Positions 1 to 7,979 of a stretch of 10,655 nt of DNA are shown here, in pieces; positions within the stretch are counted from its first letter, which is position 1; each line of letters begins with the position of its first letter. The notes beneath the pieces are model-generated. The model was not told the origin of the DNA. It did not search any database and was given only the letters and a program-made list of their open reading frames with translations. Source of the DNA: Flavobacteriaceae bacterium (GTDB taxonomy: Bacteria; Bacteroidota; Bacteroidia; Flavobacteriales; Flavobacteriaceae). A program made the position numbers and the translations under genes. The DNA lies in NCBI GenBank assembly GCA_002702745.1, contig PABM01000012.1, positions 53,776 through 64,430 on the forward strand, written 5' to 3'.

Positions 1-213
1 AAATTACTTCTTGCTGATGAGCCAACAGGTGCATTAGATTCAGCCACATCACAAGAAATCATGCAGTTTTTACAACAATTAAATGATGAAGGAAAAACTA
101 TTTTAATCGTTACTCATGAAGAAGATATATCACTGATGTGTAAAAGAATTGTAAGATTAAAGGATGGAATTATAATGGAAGATAAAAAAATTAAACAAAA
201 CAGGTTAGCATAA
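1..213 (+). CDS. ABC transporter ATP-binding protein, MacB/LolD type (3' end only)
   Basis: This is the C-terminal 70 residues of an ABC ATPase, open to the left edge. Seen directly: a Walker B strand LLLAD with catalytic Glu (visible residues 2-7), the D-loop GALD (10-13) and the H-loop histidine in IVTHEED (His39). Walker A and the LSGGQ signature lie upstream of the window. The DEPTGALDS wording is typical of the MacB/LolD/FtsE subgroup, which powers mechanotransmission-type exporters. It would hydrolyse ATP on the cytoplasmic face and drive the two permeases encoded next. Its TAA shares one base with the ATG of the first permease (TAATG), suggesting translational coupling in one operon. 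The substrate is unknown. Confidence 0.93.
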   Translation, partial: KLLLADEPTGALDSATSQEIMQFLQQLNDEGKTILIVTHEEDISLMCKRIVRLKDGIIMEDKKIKQNRLA

Positions 214-1445
214 TGATAGATATTGGTCTGTTTAGGGAAATATTTCAAAGTTTAAATAAAAACAAACTCAGAACACTTCTTTCTGGATTTACTGTTGCGT
301 TTGCTATAATGCTATTTACAATTTTATTTGGAATAGCTAACGGATTTCAAAACACATTTAATAATGAATTTGCTGGCGATGCTAACAACTCCATTTTTAT
401 TTTTTCTGGCCGTACTTCAAAAGCTGTTGAAGGATATCAAACTGGAAGAAGAATTCAATTTGATAATCCATTGTATAATAACTTAAAAGATGAGTTTAGT
501 GATGATATTGAATTCATTACTGGTAGGGTATATAAAAATGTTATCGCAAGTTTTGGAACTGAAAAAAGCAGTTACTCTGTTAGAGCTGTAAACCCTGATC
601 ATCAGTTTATTGAGAAATCAGAAATGAAAAACGGAAGATTTATAAACACTCTTGATATCCAAAATAATACTAAGAATATTGTTATTGGAAACTTAGTCGT
701 TGAAGATTTATTTGCGGATATTGACCCAATTGGAAAATATCTAGATTTAAACAAGATAAAATTTAAGATTGTTGGTGTATTTGTTGAAAGAACAGAAGGG
801 TCAGACAGCAATGAAGCTAGAGTTATTTATATGCCGATTTCTACAGCACAAAAAATATATGGTAACAATGATTATATCGATCAGATTAACTTAACATATA
901 ATCCAAACCTTTCTGAGGAGGAAGCAATTGCATTTGGAAAAAAAATAGTTGACAAAATAAAGGATCTCTTCTCAGTTGCTGAAAATGATCAGTCAGCTGT
1001 TAGAGCCAGAAATAGAGCTAGAGAAAATCAAGAAATTACTCAATTCAATGGAGTTTTAGCAATATTAGTTTTAATAATTGGAATGGGGACTTTGGTTGCA
1101 GGAGTTGTTGGAATTAGTAATATTATGATATTTATTGTTAAAGAGAGAACAAAAGAAATAGGTATTAGAAAAGCTTTAGGCGCACCACCTTCCTCTATTA
1201 AATTAATTATTGTTTTAGAATCTGTTTTTGTAACTGCAATATCTGGATATGTTGGTCTTGTTTTAGGGGGGTTGGTTTTAAATAGTTTTGATTTGGAAGA
1301 CTATTGGATTACAGACCCAGGAGTAAGTACATCTTTAGTAATTGGAGCAACATTCACCTTAATTTTAGCCGGGTTAATTGCTGCTTATATCCCCGCAAAT
1401 AGGGCAGCAAGTATTAAACCCATTATAGCACTTAGAGACGAATAA
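213..1445 (+). CDS. ABC transporter permease 1, MacB/FtsX family
   Basis: 410-residue inner-membrane permease. The layout is that of MacB: a short cytoplasmic N-terminus, TM1 at about 21-43, a large periplasmic domain at about 45-278 (MacB_PCD type), then TM2 (about 280-307), TM3 (about 330-357) and TM4 (about 372-393). The conserved cytoplasmic loop KERTKEIGIRKALGA (310-324) after TM2 is the coupling element that contacts the ATPase. The protein ends in the family-typical PANRAASIKPIIALR. Unlike E. coli MacB, no ATPase domain is fused; it is the separate preceding gene. The next gene is a paralogue with the same topology, so a heterodimer is likely. The start is fixed by the TAATG overlap with the ATPase gene. 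The substrate is not deducible. Confidence 0.93.
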   Translation: MIDIGLFREIFQSLNKNKLRTLLSGFTVAFAIMLFTILFGIANGFQNTFNNEFAGDANNSIFIFSGRTSKAVEGYQTGRRIQFDNPLYNNLKDEFSDDIEFITGRVYKNVIASFGTEKSSYSVRAVNPDHQFIEKSEMKNGRFINTLDIQNNTKNIVIGNLVVEDLFADIDPIGKYLDLNKIKFKIVGVFVERTEGSDSNEARVIYMPISTAQKIYGNNDYIDQINLTYNPNLSEEEAIAFGKKIVDKIKDLFSVAENDQSAVRARNRARENQEITQFNGVLAILVLIIGMGTLVAGVVGISNIMIFIVKERTKEIGIRKALGAPPSSIKLIIVLESVFVTAISGYVGLVLGGLVLNSFDLEDYWITDPGVSTSLVIGATFTLILAGLIAAYIPANRAASIKPIIALRDE

Positions 1446-1446
1446 T

Positions 1447-2685
1447 ATGTTTAAATTTTTATTTGATATTGATACATGGCAAGAATTAAGGGAAAGCTTA
1501 ACAAAAAATAAGCTCAGAACTGTTATTACCATGATTGGAGTTTGGTGGGGAATACTATTACTAATCGGTCTTTTAGGTTCAGCAAAAGGAATTGAAAATA
1601 AGTTTAGTGTTCAATTTGGGGACTACGCTACAAATAGTGTTTTTATATGGGGTCAGTCTACAAGTAAAGCATTTAAGGGATATCAAGAAGGAAGAAATCC
1701 AAGACTGAAATTTTCTCATCTAGATAAAATTAAAAATCAGGTGCCAGGAATTAAGTTTTTGCTCCCTAGAAATGCTAAAAATGCACAAGTTGTTAGAGGT
1801 GTTCAATATGCAAGTTTTACAATGTCTGGAGATTTTCCTTTACTTGACCAAATTCAAAAAAAGAATCTTACTGCTGGTAGATTTATAAATCAATCAGATA
1901 TTGATGAGAGTAAAAAAGTTGCTGTAATCTCGGACGATGTTTTTAAGCAATTATTTGATGCTGATGATGATGCAATTGGAGAATTTATTAAAATTAACGA
2001 AATCAATTATAAAGTCATAGGAGTCTTTGAACAAGGAGATTTTGATTTCGGAGGACAGCTTCATATTCCATTTACAACTTTTCAAAAGGTCTATAACCAA
2101 GGTGACAATATAGGTTGGATCACGGTAACTGGTGAAGATGGTTTTAATATTAGACAATTAGAAAAAGATGTAAAACTGGTGTTAAAGAACTTGAACTATG
2201 TTCATCCTGATGATAACCGTGCTTTTGGAAGTTTTAATTTGGGTGAACTTTTTGACAGATTTGAAGGTTTTCTGATGGGTATGCAGTTTTTGACCTGGTT
2301 TGTAGGTATTGCAACTTTAATTGCTGGGGTATTTGCTATTGGAAATATTTTACTAATCACAGTTAAAGAAAGAACAAAAGAAATAGGCATAAGAAGGGCT
2401 ATTGGCGCAACACCTTTTGAGATAAAAAGACAAATTGTTATTGAATCAATTTTCTTGACAATTATAGCAGGAATTTTTGGAATCATAACTGGTGGTTGGA
2501 TTTTAATTGCTATGGATTCTGCTTTTGGTAGTGGACCAGACTCAGTTTTAATCAATGCATCGGTACCTATTGTCGTTGTTTTTATCGCAGTAATTATATT
2601 GGTGGTATTTGGTACATTGATAGGGCTAATCCCTGCTAACAGAGCAACGAGTATAAAACCAATTGATGCTTTAAGAGAAGAGTAA
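1447..2685 (+). CDS. ABC transporter permease 2, MacB/FtsX family
   Basis: 412-residue paralogue of the preceding permease, beginning one base after its stop. TM1 is at about 24-45, the periplasmic domain at about 46-275, and TM2-TM4 at about 280-305, 329-356 and 371-395. The coupling loop KERTKEIGIRRAIGA (307-321) and the C-terminal PANRATSIKPIDALREE match permease 1 closely. The two proteins also share NKLRT before TM1 and a TSKA..GYQ.GR block just after the start of the periplasmic domain, while most of that domain has diverged. I infer a gene duplication giving a heterodimeric membrane unit that works with the single upstream ATPase. A LolCE-like lipoprotein-release role is conceivable from the fold, but the adjacent adaptor and TolC genes favour export across the outer membrane. 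Confidence 0.93.
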   Translation: MFKFLFDIDTWQELRESLTKNKLRTVITMIGVWWGILLLIGLLGSAKGIENKFSVQFGDYATNSVFIWGQSTSKAFKGYQEGRNPRLKFSHLDKIKNQVPGIKFLLPRNAKNAQVVRGVQYASFTMSGDFPLLDQIQKKNLTAGRFINQSDIDESKKVAVISDDVFKQLFDADDDAIGEFIKINEINYKVIGVFEQGDFDFGGQLHIPFTTFQKVYNQGDNIGWITVTGEDGFNIRQLEKDVKLVLKNLNYVHPDDNRAFGSFNLGELFDRFEGFLMGMQFLTWFVGIATLIAGVFAIGNILLITVKERTKEIGIRRAIGATPFEIKRQIVIESIFLTIIAGIFGIITGGWILIAMDSAFGSGPDSVLINASVPIVVVFIAVIILVVFGTLIGLIPANRATSIKPIDALREE

Positions 2686-2704
2686 TAAATTAAATATTAA
2701 ATAA

Positions 2705-3856
2705 ATGAAAAAACAAGTAAAGTATATTGTAATATTCCTAATAATAGGTTCACTTTTATACGTATTAAATTATTTTAAGGAAGCAAATTCAGCTTCAATC
2801 ATTGATTATGATACTGAACAACCTTTTTACACTTCAATTGAAAAAGAGGTTGTAGCCACAGGAAAGTTAAATCCAGAAGATGAAATCGAATTAAAACCAC
2901 AGGTAAGTGGTATCATTGATAAAATTTTGGTAGAAGAGGGTGATATTGTAATGAGAGGGGATTTAATAGCGAGCATTAGGGTTGTCCCTAATGAGCAAGC
3001 ATTATTAAGCGCAACCAGTAGAATTAACTCGGCAAAACTATCCTATGATAATGCAAAAAAACTTTTTGATAGAAGTGAAAAATTATACGAAAAGGGAGTT
3101 ATCTCCAAACAGGATTTTGAAAATAGTCAATTATCAATGGAACAAAATATTGAATCCTTAAAGCAAGCTGAAAACGATTTTAAGATTATAAAAAAAGGAA
3201 CTTTAACAGGAGGAAGTACAGCAAATACTAATGTTTTATCTCAAATTTCGGGTACTATTTTAGAAATCCCAATTAGAGAGGGTAGTCCGATTACTGAAAC
3301 TAACACATTTAGTCCGGGTACAACCATTGCGACAGTTGCAGATATGACTAAAATGATTTTTGAAGGACAAGTTGACGAAACAGAGGTTTCTAAACTTGCT
3401 GAAGGATCTGAAATTAAAGTTATTCTGGGTGCACTCGAAAAGGATGAATTTGAAGCTAAGTTGACATTTGTTGCTCCTAAAGGTATTGAACAGGGGGGTG
3501 CAGTTCAGTTTAAAATAAAAGCTGATGTTGAAATACCTGAAAGTGTTAATGTAAGAGCTGGCTATAGTGCAAATGCAATTATGTCAATTGGTCAAAAAGA
3601 GAATATTTTATGTATTAATGAATCCTTATTACAGTTTAATAGAATCACAGACAAACCTTTCGTTGAAATACTAAAGGAAGACGGTTCATTCGTTACAAAA
3701 GAAGTTGAAGTTGGAATTTCTGATGGAATTAATGTTGAAATATTAAAAGGTGTTAAAGAAGGAGATAAAATAAAAGTTTGGAATTCTGTTGAGGGTGAAG
3801 ATGAGGATTTGGCTAGAAGAAGACAAGATGAAAATTCCAGAGAATTAGAAGACTAA
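2705..3856 (+). CDS. Periplasmic adaptor (MacA/HlyD-type membrane fusion protein)
   Basis: 383 residues. An N-terminal hydrophobic segment (about 5-22) with no lipobox suggests a signal anchor in the inner membrane, as in MacA. Next come a first half of a lipoyl domain (about 55-95, with KPQVSGIIDKILVEEGD), an alpha-helical hairpin (about 97-165), the second lipoyl half (about 180-213, ISGTILEIPIREGS), and beta-barrel and membrane-proximal domains to about 360. The tail is charged and acidic. The hairpin tip carries Arg123, Leu127 and Ser134, exactly the RxxxLx6S pattern known to dock adaptors onto TolC-type channels. It would bridge the permease pair and the outer-membrane channel. It lies 19 bp after permease 2 and its start has an A/T-rich leader without a Shine-Dalgarno site. 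Confidence 0.93.
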   Translation: MKKQVKYIVIFLIIGSLLYVLNYFKEANSASIIDYDTEQPFYTSIEKEVVATGKLNPEDEIELKPQVSGIIDKILVEEGDIVMRGDLIASIRVVPNEQALLSATSRINSAKLSYDNAKKLFDRSEKLYEKGVISKQDFENSQLSMEQNIESLKQAENDFKIIKKGTLTGGSTANTNVLSQISGTILEIPIREGSPITETNTFSPGTTIATVADMTKMIFEGQVDETEVSKLAEGSEIKVILGALEKDEFEAKLTFVAPKGIEQGGAVQFKIKADVEIPESVNVRAGYSANAIMSIGQKENILCINESLLQFNRITDKPFVEILKEDGSFVTKEVEVGISDGINVEILKGVKEGDKIKVWNSVEGEDEDLARRRQDENSRELED

Positions 3857-3871
3857 TATTATTTGATAAAT

Positions 3872-5182
3872 ATGAAAAAAATTAAAATTTTAAAGTTATG
3901 TATACTTATAACAAGTATTTCATTTGCACAGGGCAAAATATGGACGCTAGAGCAATGTGTTGACCATGCATTAGATAATAATATAACAATCCTTCAGGCT
4001 GAAAACAGTATACTATCATCTGAACAAGATATAATAAGCGCCAAAGGAAATTTTTTACCGGCTGTTAGTTCCAATATTAGTGGTGGTGCAAATCTAGGAA
4101 ATATTGAAGTTTTTCCTGGAGAATTTAGAGATAGAGAATTTTATTCTACATCTGTTGGTATTGGTTTTTCCCAAAGTGTTTTTAATGGATTCAGAAATAT
4201 TAATTTATTAAATCAAAGTAAACTAAGCCTAGAAAGAAATCAATTTGAATTAGAAAAGTTAAAGGATGACATATCGCTTAATGTTGCAAACACTTATTTA
4301 AATGTTTTATTTAACAAAGAAAATTTAGAATTGGCAAATCTTCAGGTTGAATTTTCAGAATTCCAGGTTGTTCAGGTGAAAACATTAGTTGAGGCTGGAT
4401 CAGAACCAAATTCTACATTAATTGAAACAGAGGCAACGTACAGTAGAGATATTCAAAATTTAACAATTGCTGAAAATAACCATGATCTTGCATTGTTAAC
4501 CTTAGCACAATTATTACAATTACCTTATGAAAATTTTGATGTGGAAGTTATCGAAATTGATACCCCTTCAGCAAATCTAATATACGACGATATTACACCT
4601 ATATTAAATTATGCTATGCAAAACCGTAATGAAATTAAAGTTGCCGAAAGAGATATTGAATTAGCAAAATTGGGAACTAAGATTTCTAAAAGTGCATATT
4701 TGCCAAATGTATCTATGGGTTATGGATTTAATGCATCTGCTAATTTTTCAAACTTGACAGCGGATGATCAATTTATTGACCAGTTAAATGACAATAAAGG
4801 TCATTCAATTAATATGAATGTTTCAATTCCAATTTTTAACAGAAACCAAACAAAAGCACAGGTTAAAAAATCAAAAATTCAAGAAGAAATAACCAATTTA
4901 GCTTTGGATCAGGTAAAAATTAATCTAGAATCTACGATTCAAAGAGCTTTTACTGATGCAAAAGCTGCATTAAAGGCTTTTGAGGCTGCTCAATTATCCC
5001 TAAAATCTCAAGAATTAGCATTTAGTAATTCCCAAGAAAGATTTTCCTTAGGCGCTCTTAATTCTTTTGATTTAGAACAGTCAAGAATTAGATTACTAAA
5101 TGCCTTATCATCTTCGATTAATGCAAAATATGATTTTATATTTAAAACAAAAGTATTAGATTACTATTTGGGTAAAAGATAA
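3872..5182 (+). CDS. TolC-family outer membrane efflux protein
   Basis: 436 residues from the chosen ATG. An in-frame TTG lies three codons upstream, but the ATG directly gives a clean signal peptide (basic MKKIKILK, hydrophobic core, probable cleavage after SFA at residue 19). The mature part begins with WTLEQCVDHALDNN, the usual opening of the OEP fold. Two repeats follow, each with long amphipathic helices and a beta strand pair: FSQSVFNGFRN near residue 100 in the first and VSIPIFNRNQTKAQVKKSK near 315-335 in the second, with GALNSFDLEQSR near the end. It would trimerise as the outer-membrane duct and periplasmic tunnel of the exporter. It starts 15 bp after the adaptor stop, in the same operon. 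Length is normal for the family. Confidence 0.93.
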   Translation: MKKIKILKLCILITSISFAQGKIWTLEQCVDHALDNNITILQAENSILSSEQDIISAKGNFLPAVSSNISGGANLGNIEVFPGEFRDREFYSTSVGIGFSQSVFNGFRNINLLNQSKLSLERNQFELEKLKDDISLNVANTYLNVLFNKENLELANLQVEFSEFQVVQVKTLVEAGSEPNSTLIETEATYSRDIQNLTIAENNHDLALLTLAQLLQLPYENFDVEVIEIDTPSANLIYDDITPILNYAMQNRNEIKVAERDIELAKLGTKISKSAYLPNVSMGYGFNASANFSNLTADDQFIDQLNDNKGHSINMNVSIPIFNRNQTKAQVKKSKIQEEITNLALDQVKINLESTIQRAFTDAKAALKAFEAAQLSLKSQELAFSNSQERFSLGALNSFDLEQSRIRLLNALSSSINAKYDFIFKTKVLDYYLGKR

Positions 5183-5187
5183 TTTTT

Positions 5188-5871
5188 GTGTCCATTATTT
5201 TAAATATAGAAACATCTAATAAAAACTGTTCGGTTTCCATTTCTGAAAGTGGAAATATAATTGGATTAGAAGAGCAATATTTTGAGCAATATTCTCATTC
5301 AAAATATCTTCACGTCTTTATCGACAAATTATTTAAAAAAACAAAATTATCACCTGGTGATTTATCAGCTGTTTCAATTTCTGAGGGGCCAGGATCTTAC
5401 ACCGGTTTAAGAATTGGAGTTTCTGCTGCTAAAGGAATTTGTTTTTCTCTTAATATCCCACTTATTGCTTTAGATACAATGTATATACTGGCTAGAAAAA
5501 TTGAATGTTCTGAAGGATATATAGTTTCTGCCATGGATGCAAGAAGAGATGAGATATATTTTGCAATATTTCAATCTAATAAATGTAAAATTCCTGAATT
5601 AAAAGTTAAAACTGATACAATGATTTTAAGTTCAGATTCATTTTTAAATTATTATGAATCATCTACAGTTAATTTTGTTGGAGATTGCAATAAAAAAATA
5701 ATGCAATATTTAAATCATGAAAATATTATTTTTTCTGACTCTATTCTTCCATCAGCAAATGAAATGGGAATACTTTCTCATTCAAAATATGTCAAAAAAC
5801 AATTTGTAGATGTTGCAGAATTTCAACCTAAATATTTAAAAGATTTTGGTGGAAATAAAATTAATAATTAA
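5188..5871 (+). CDS. tsaB: tRNA threonylcarbamoyladenosine biosynthesis protein TsaB
   Basis: 227 residues, the usual size. TsaB is the catalytically inactive Kae1/ASKHA-fold partner that dimerises with TsaD (with TsaE) to make t6A37 in ANN-decoding tRNAs, in the cytoplasm. Seen: the N-terminal beta strand IILNIETSNKNCSVSI, the family signature GPGSYTGLRIGVSAAKG (67-83), MDARRDEIY (116-124), and a C-terminal PKYLKDF typical of bacteroidotal TsaB. The start is a GTG, chosen because the N-terminal strand begins immediately after it and no in-frame ATG precedes that strand. It begins five bases after the TolC gene stop, so it probably rides on the efflux transcript. Its stop overlaps the convergent DUF255 gene by 11 bp. 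Confidence 0.95.
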   Translation: MSIILNIETSNKNCSVSISESGNIIGLEEQYFEQYSHSKYLHVFIDKLFKKTKLSPGDLSAVSISEGPGSYTGLRIGVSAAKGICFSLNIPLIALDTMYILARKIECSEGYIVSAMDARRDEIYFAIFQSNKCKIPELKVKTDTMILSSDSFLNYYESSTVNFVGDCNKKIMQYLNHENIIFSDSILPSANEMGILSHSKYVKKQFVDVAEFQPKYLKDFGGNKINN

Positions 5872-7951
5872 TCAAAGAAACTGATTCTTCAATACTTTCG
5901 GTAGGCATTTTACAAGCCTTATTAACACAAACATAAATAAGAGTTTTGTCTTTAATAAATCTATTTTTTAATAATGGAAGATTGTTTTCTGAAGTTGAAC
6001 CAATTATCAATTTATTGGGTATATATTTTGAATTAATTTGTTTTACTTTTTCAAGAGCATTTTCACCTACCACTGCTACTTCATAGTAATTTGACTTTAA
6101 ATTATAAATCAAATCAAACCAATTTGAATAACCACTTGGGTACGTTTCAAACTCCTTAGTAACAGATAAACTCATATTTTTAGATCTTTCGTAATATTCC
6201 TCTTTGTCAAAGTAGTGATATAACCTGAATAAATTTTTTGCCATAATTGAATTACTTGACGGGATTACATTATCCCTAAATTCAACAGATCTGGATATTA
6301 AATCTTCATCCTTTTTTGAAGTGAAATAAAACAAATCAGATTCACTTGAAGAAAAATTATTAATCACATATTCTGATAATTCTAATGCTCTTTCAATCCA
6401 TATTTGATTCAATGTAATTTCATACAGGTCAAGACTAGCTTGAATTACCATTGCATAGTCCTCTAAATAGCCATTTATTTTACTTTTCCCATTAACATAA
6501 TTATGAAATAATCCTCCATCCTTTTTAACCAAATTTGAATAAATGAATTCACCTGCATTAATTGCTTCATTCTTAAAAACTTCATCGTTAATGGCTTTAT
6601 AAGCGTTAACATATCCACTTATCATTAGTCCATTCCAAGATGTAATTATCTTATAATCAAGACTAGGTTTCTTTTTTTCTTTTCTAGCAATTTTTAGTTT
6701 ATTTAACCAGACGGATTTAAGATTATTAAATTCTGTATATTGTAAATTATTTTTCTCTGTAAACTCTTGATCAGAAATTGTTCTAGTTAAAATATATTTG
6801 TTTTCCTCTTCCCAAAATCCATATTGATTTACATTGAAATATTCTGAAAATAAATCAAACTTATCTTGAATAATTTTTTCTAATTCTTCTTTCCTCCATG
6901 TATAATATTCTCCCTCAGCATAGCTACCATCTTCAAGTTTACTGTCGGCATCAAGAGAAGAGTAATATCCACCTGAAAAATCTTTCATTTCAGAGTTTAT
7001 ATATTGATGAATTTTATAAATAGTTTGTCTGTATAGTTCATTTTTAGAGATTTTGTATCCAACAGAGTAAAGACTCATTAATTGCCCGTTATCATATAGC
7101 ATTTTTTCGAAATGAGGAACGTGCCATCTCTCATCTGTAGAATATCTTGAAAAACCTCCTTCCACGTGATCAAATATTCCACCATATGCCATCATGTCTA
7201 ATGACTTTAATATTTTATTTTTAGAATTTTCCTGTTTTTCTTTAACACTATATCTCAACAAAAATTCTAAATTATTTGGCATCATAAATTTTGGAGCACC
7301 TTTGAATCCACCATATTCCTCATCAATATCTTTTAATAATGACTCAGAATATTTACTTAAATCAACATTTTCAAAGCTAATTTTTTTGGATTCAACTAAG
7401 TTTATTGAATTAATTCCTTCTTCAACCCTTTCAGCATAAGAAATAAATCTTTCAGGCTCTGATTCATATAATTCTGAAATTTGTTTCAAAGCTGAAGACC
7501 ATTGTTCTTTAGAGAAATATGTGCCTCCCCAAATAGGTCTTCCATCAGGAAGGGTTATCACATTTAATGGCCAACCTCCACTACCTGTAATTAGTTGGAT
7601 TGCATTCATATATACTTGATCAATATCAGGCCTCTCTTCTCTATCTACTTTTATGGAGATGAATTTTTCGTTCATTAATTCTGCAATTTCTAAATCCTGA
7701 AAACTTTCTCTTTCCATAACATGACACCAGTGACATGATGCATAACCAATACTTATTATAACTAATTTATTTTCCTTTTTAGCTTGTATTAAATATTTTT
7801 TATCCCAAGGATTCCAATTAACAGGATTTTCTACATGTTGAAGTAAATATGGACTTGATTCGTTCTTTAAATTGTTACCATTTTTCATATCATCACTGCA
7901 TGAAATTAAAATAAATATTAAAAGTAAAATTTTAAAAAGATTATTTTTCAT
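5861..7951 (-). CDS. DUF255/thioredoxin-fold protein (YyaL/SPATA20 family), predicted lipoprotein
   Basis: 696 residues from the chosen start. An N-terminal thioredoxin-like domain has SSPYLLQHVENPVNW (32-46), the CxxC in ASCHWCHVMERESF (Cys73, Cys76), KVDREERPDID (101-111) and the cis-Pro loop GGWPLNVI (125-132). It is followed by an (alpha/alpha)6-barrel region with GGFSRYSTDERWHVPHFEK (266-284) and MLYDNG. Near the C-terminus is the family-typical paired-cysteine element YVCVNKACKMP (Cys675, Cys680). The reaction of this family is not established. An upstream in-frame ATG at 7987 would add 12 residues and overlap the NifU-family gene stop. I chose the ATG at 7951 because it directly gives a type II signal peptide: basic start, hydrophobic core and lipobox LISC with lipidated Cys18. 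It follows the NifU-family gene by 28 bp on the same strand, so the two are probably co-transcribed. Confidence 0.9.
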   Translation of the reverse strand: MKNNLFKILLLIFILISCSDDMKNGNNLKNESSPYLLQHVENPVNWNPWDKKYLIQAKKENKLVIISIGYASCHWCHVMERESFQDLEIAELMNEKFISIKVDREERPDIDQVYMNAIQLITGSGGWPLNVITLPDGRPIWGGTYFSKEQWSSALKQISELYESEPERFISYAERVEEGINSINLVESKKISFENVDLSKYSESLLKDIDEEYGGFKGAPKFMMPNNLEFLLRYSVKEKQENSKNKILKSLDMMAYGGIFDHVEGGFSRYSTDERWHVPHFEKMLYDNGQLMSLYSVGYKISKNELYRQTIYKIHQYINSEMKDFSGGYYSSLDADSKLEDGSYAEGEYYTWRKEELEKIIQDKFDLFSEYFNVNQYGFWEEENKYILTRTISDQEFTEKNNLQYTEFNNLKSVWLNKLKIARKEKKKPSLDYKIITSWNGLMISGYVNAYKAINDEVFKNEAINAGEFIYSNLVKKDGGLFHNYVNGKSKINGYLEDYAMVIQASLDLYEITLNQIWIERALELSEYVINNFSSSESDLFYFTSKKDEDLISRSVEFRDNVIPSSNSIMAKNLFRLYHYFDKEEYYERSKNMSLSVTKEFETYPSGYSNWFDLIYNLKSNYYEVAVVGENALEKVKQINSKYIPNKLIIGSTSENNLPLLKNRFIKDKTLIYVCVNKACKMPTESIEESVSLINY

Positions 7952-7979
7952 CAAATCAAATGTACAAAATGATTGGATT

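Noticed and set aside
2202..2555. A 117-codon minus-strand open frame inside permease 2 (and similar ones inside permease 1, the DUF255 gene and the PorP/SprF-like gene)
   Set aside because: They are antisense shadows of clearly conserved genes, with low-complexity composition and no recognisable motifs.
5872..5900. Short inverted repeat AATCA...TGATT after the tsaB stop as a terminator
   Set aside because: Only a five-pair A/T-rich stem with a seven-base loop and no T-run following it, and it lies within the DUF255 coding sequence.
7957..7964. TACATTTG on the minus strand just before the DUF255 ATG, resembling a -7 element
   Set aside because: It would give an almost leaderless transcript, has no TTG at the -33 distance, and the gene sits 28 bp after a co-directional gene. 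Chance is likelier.
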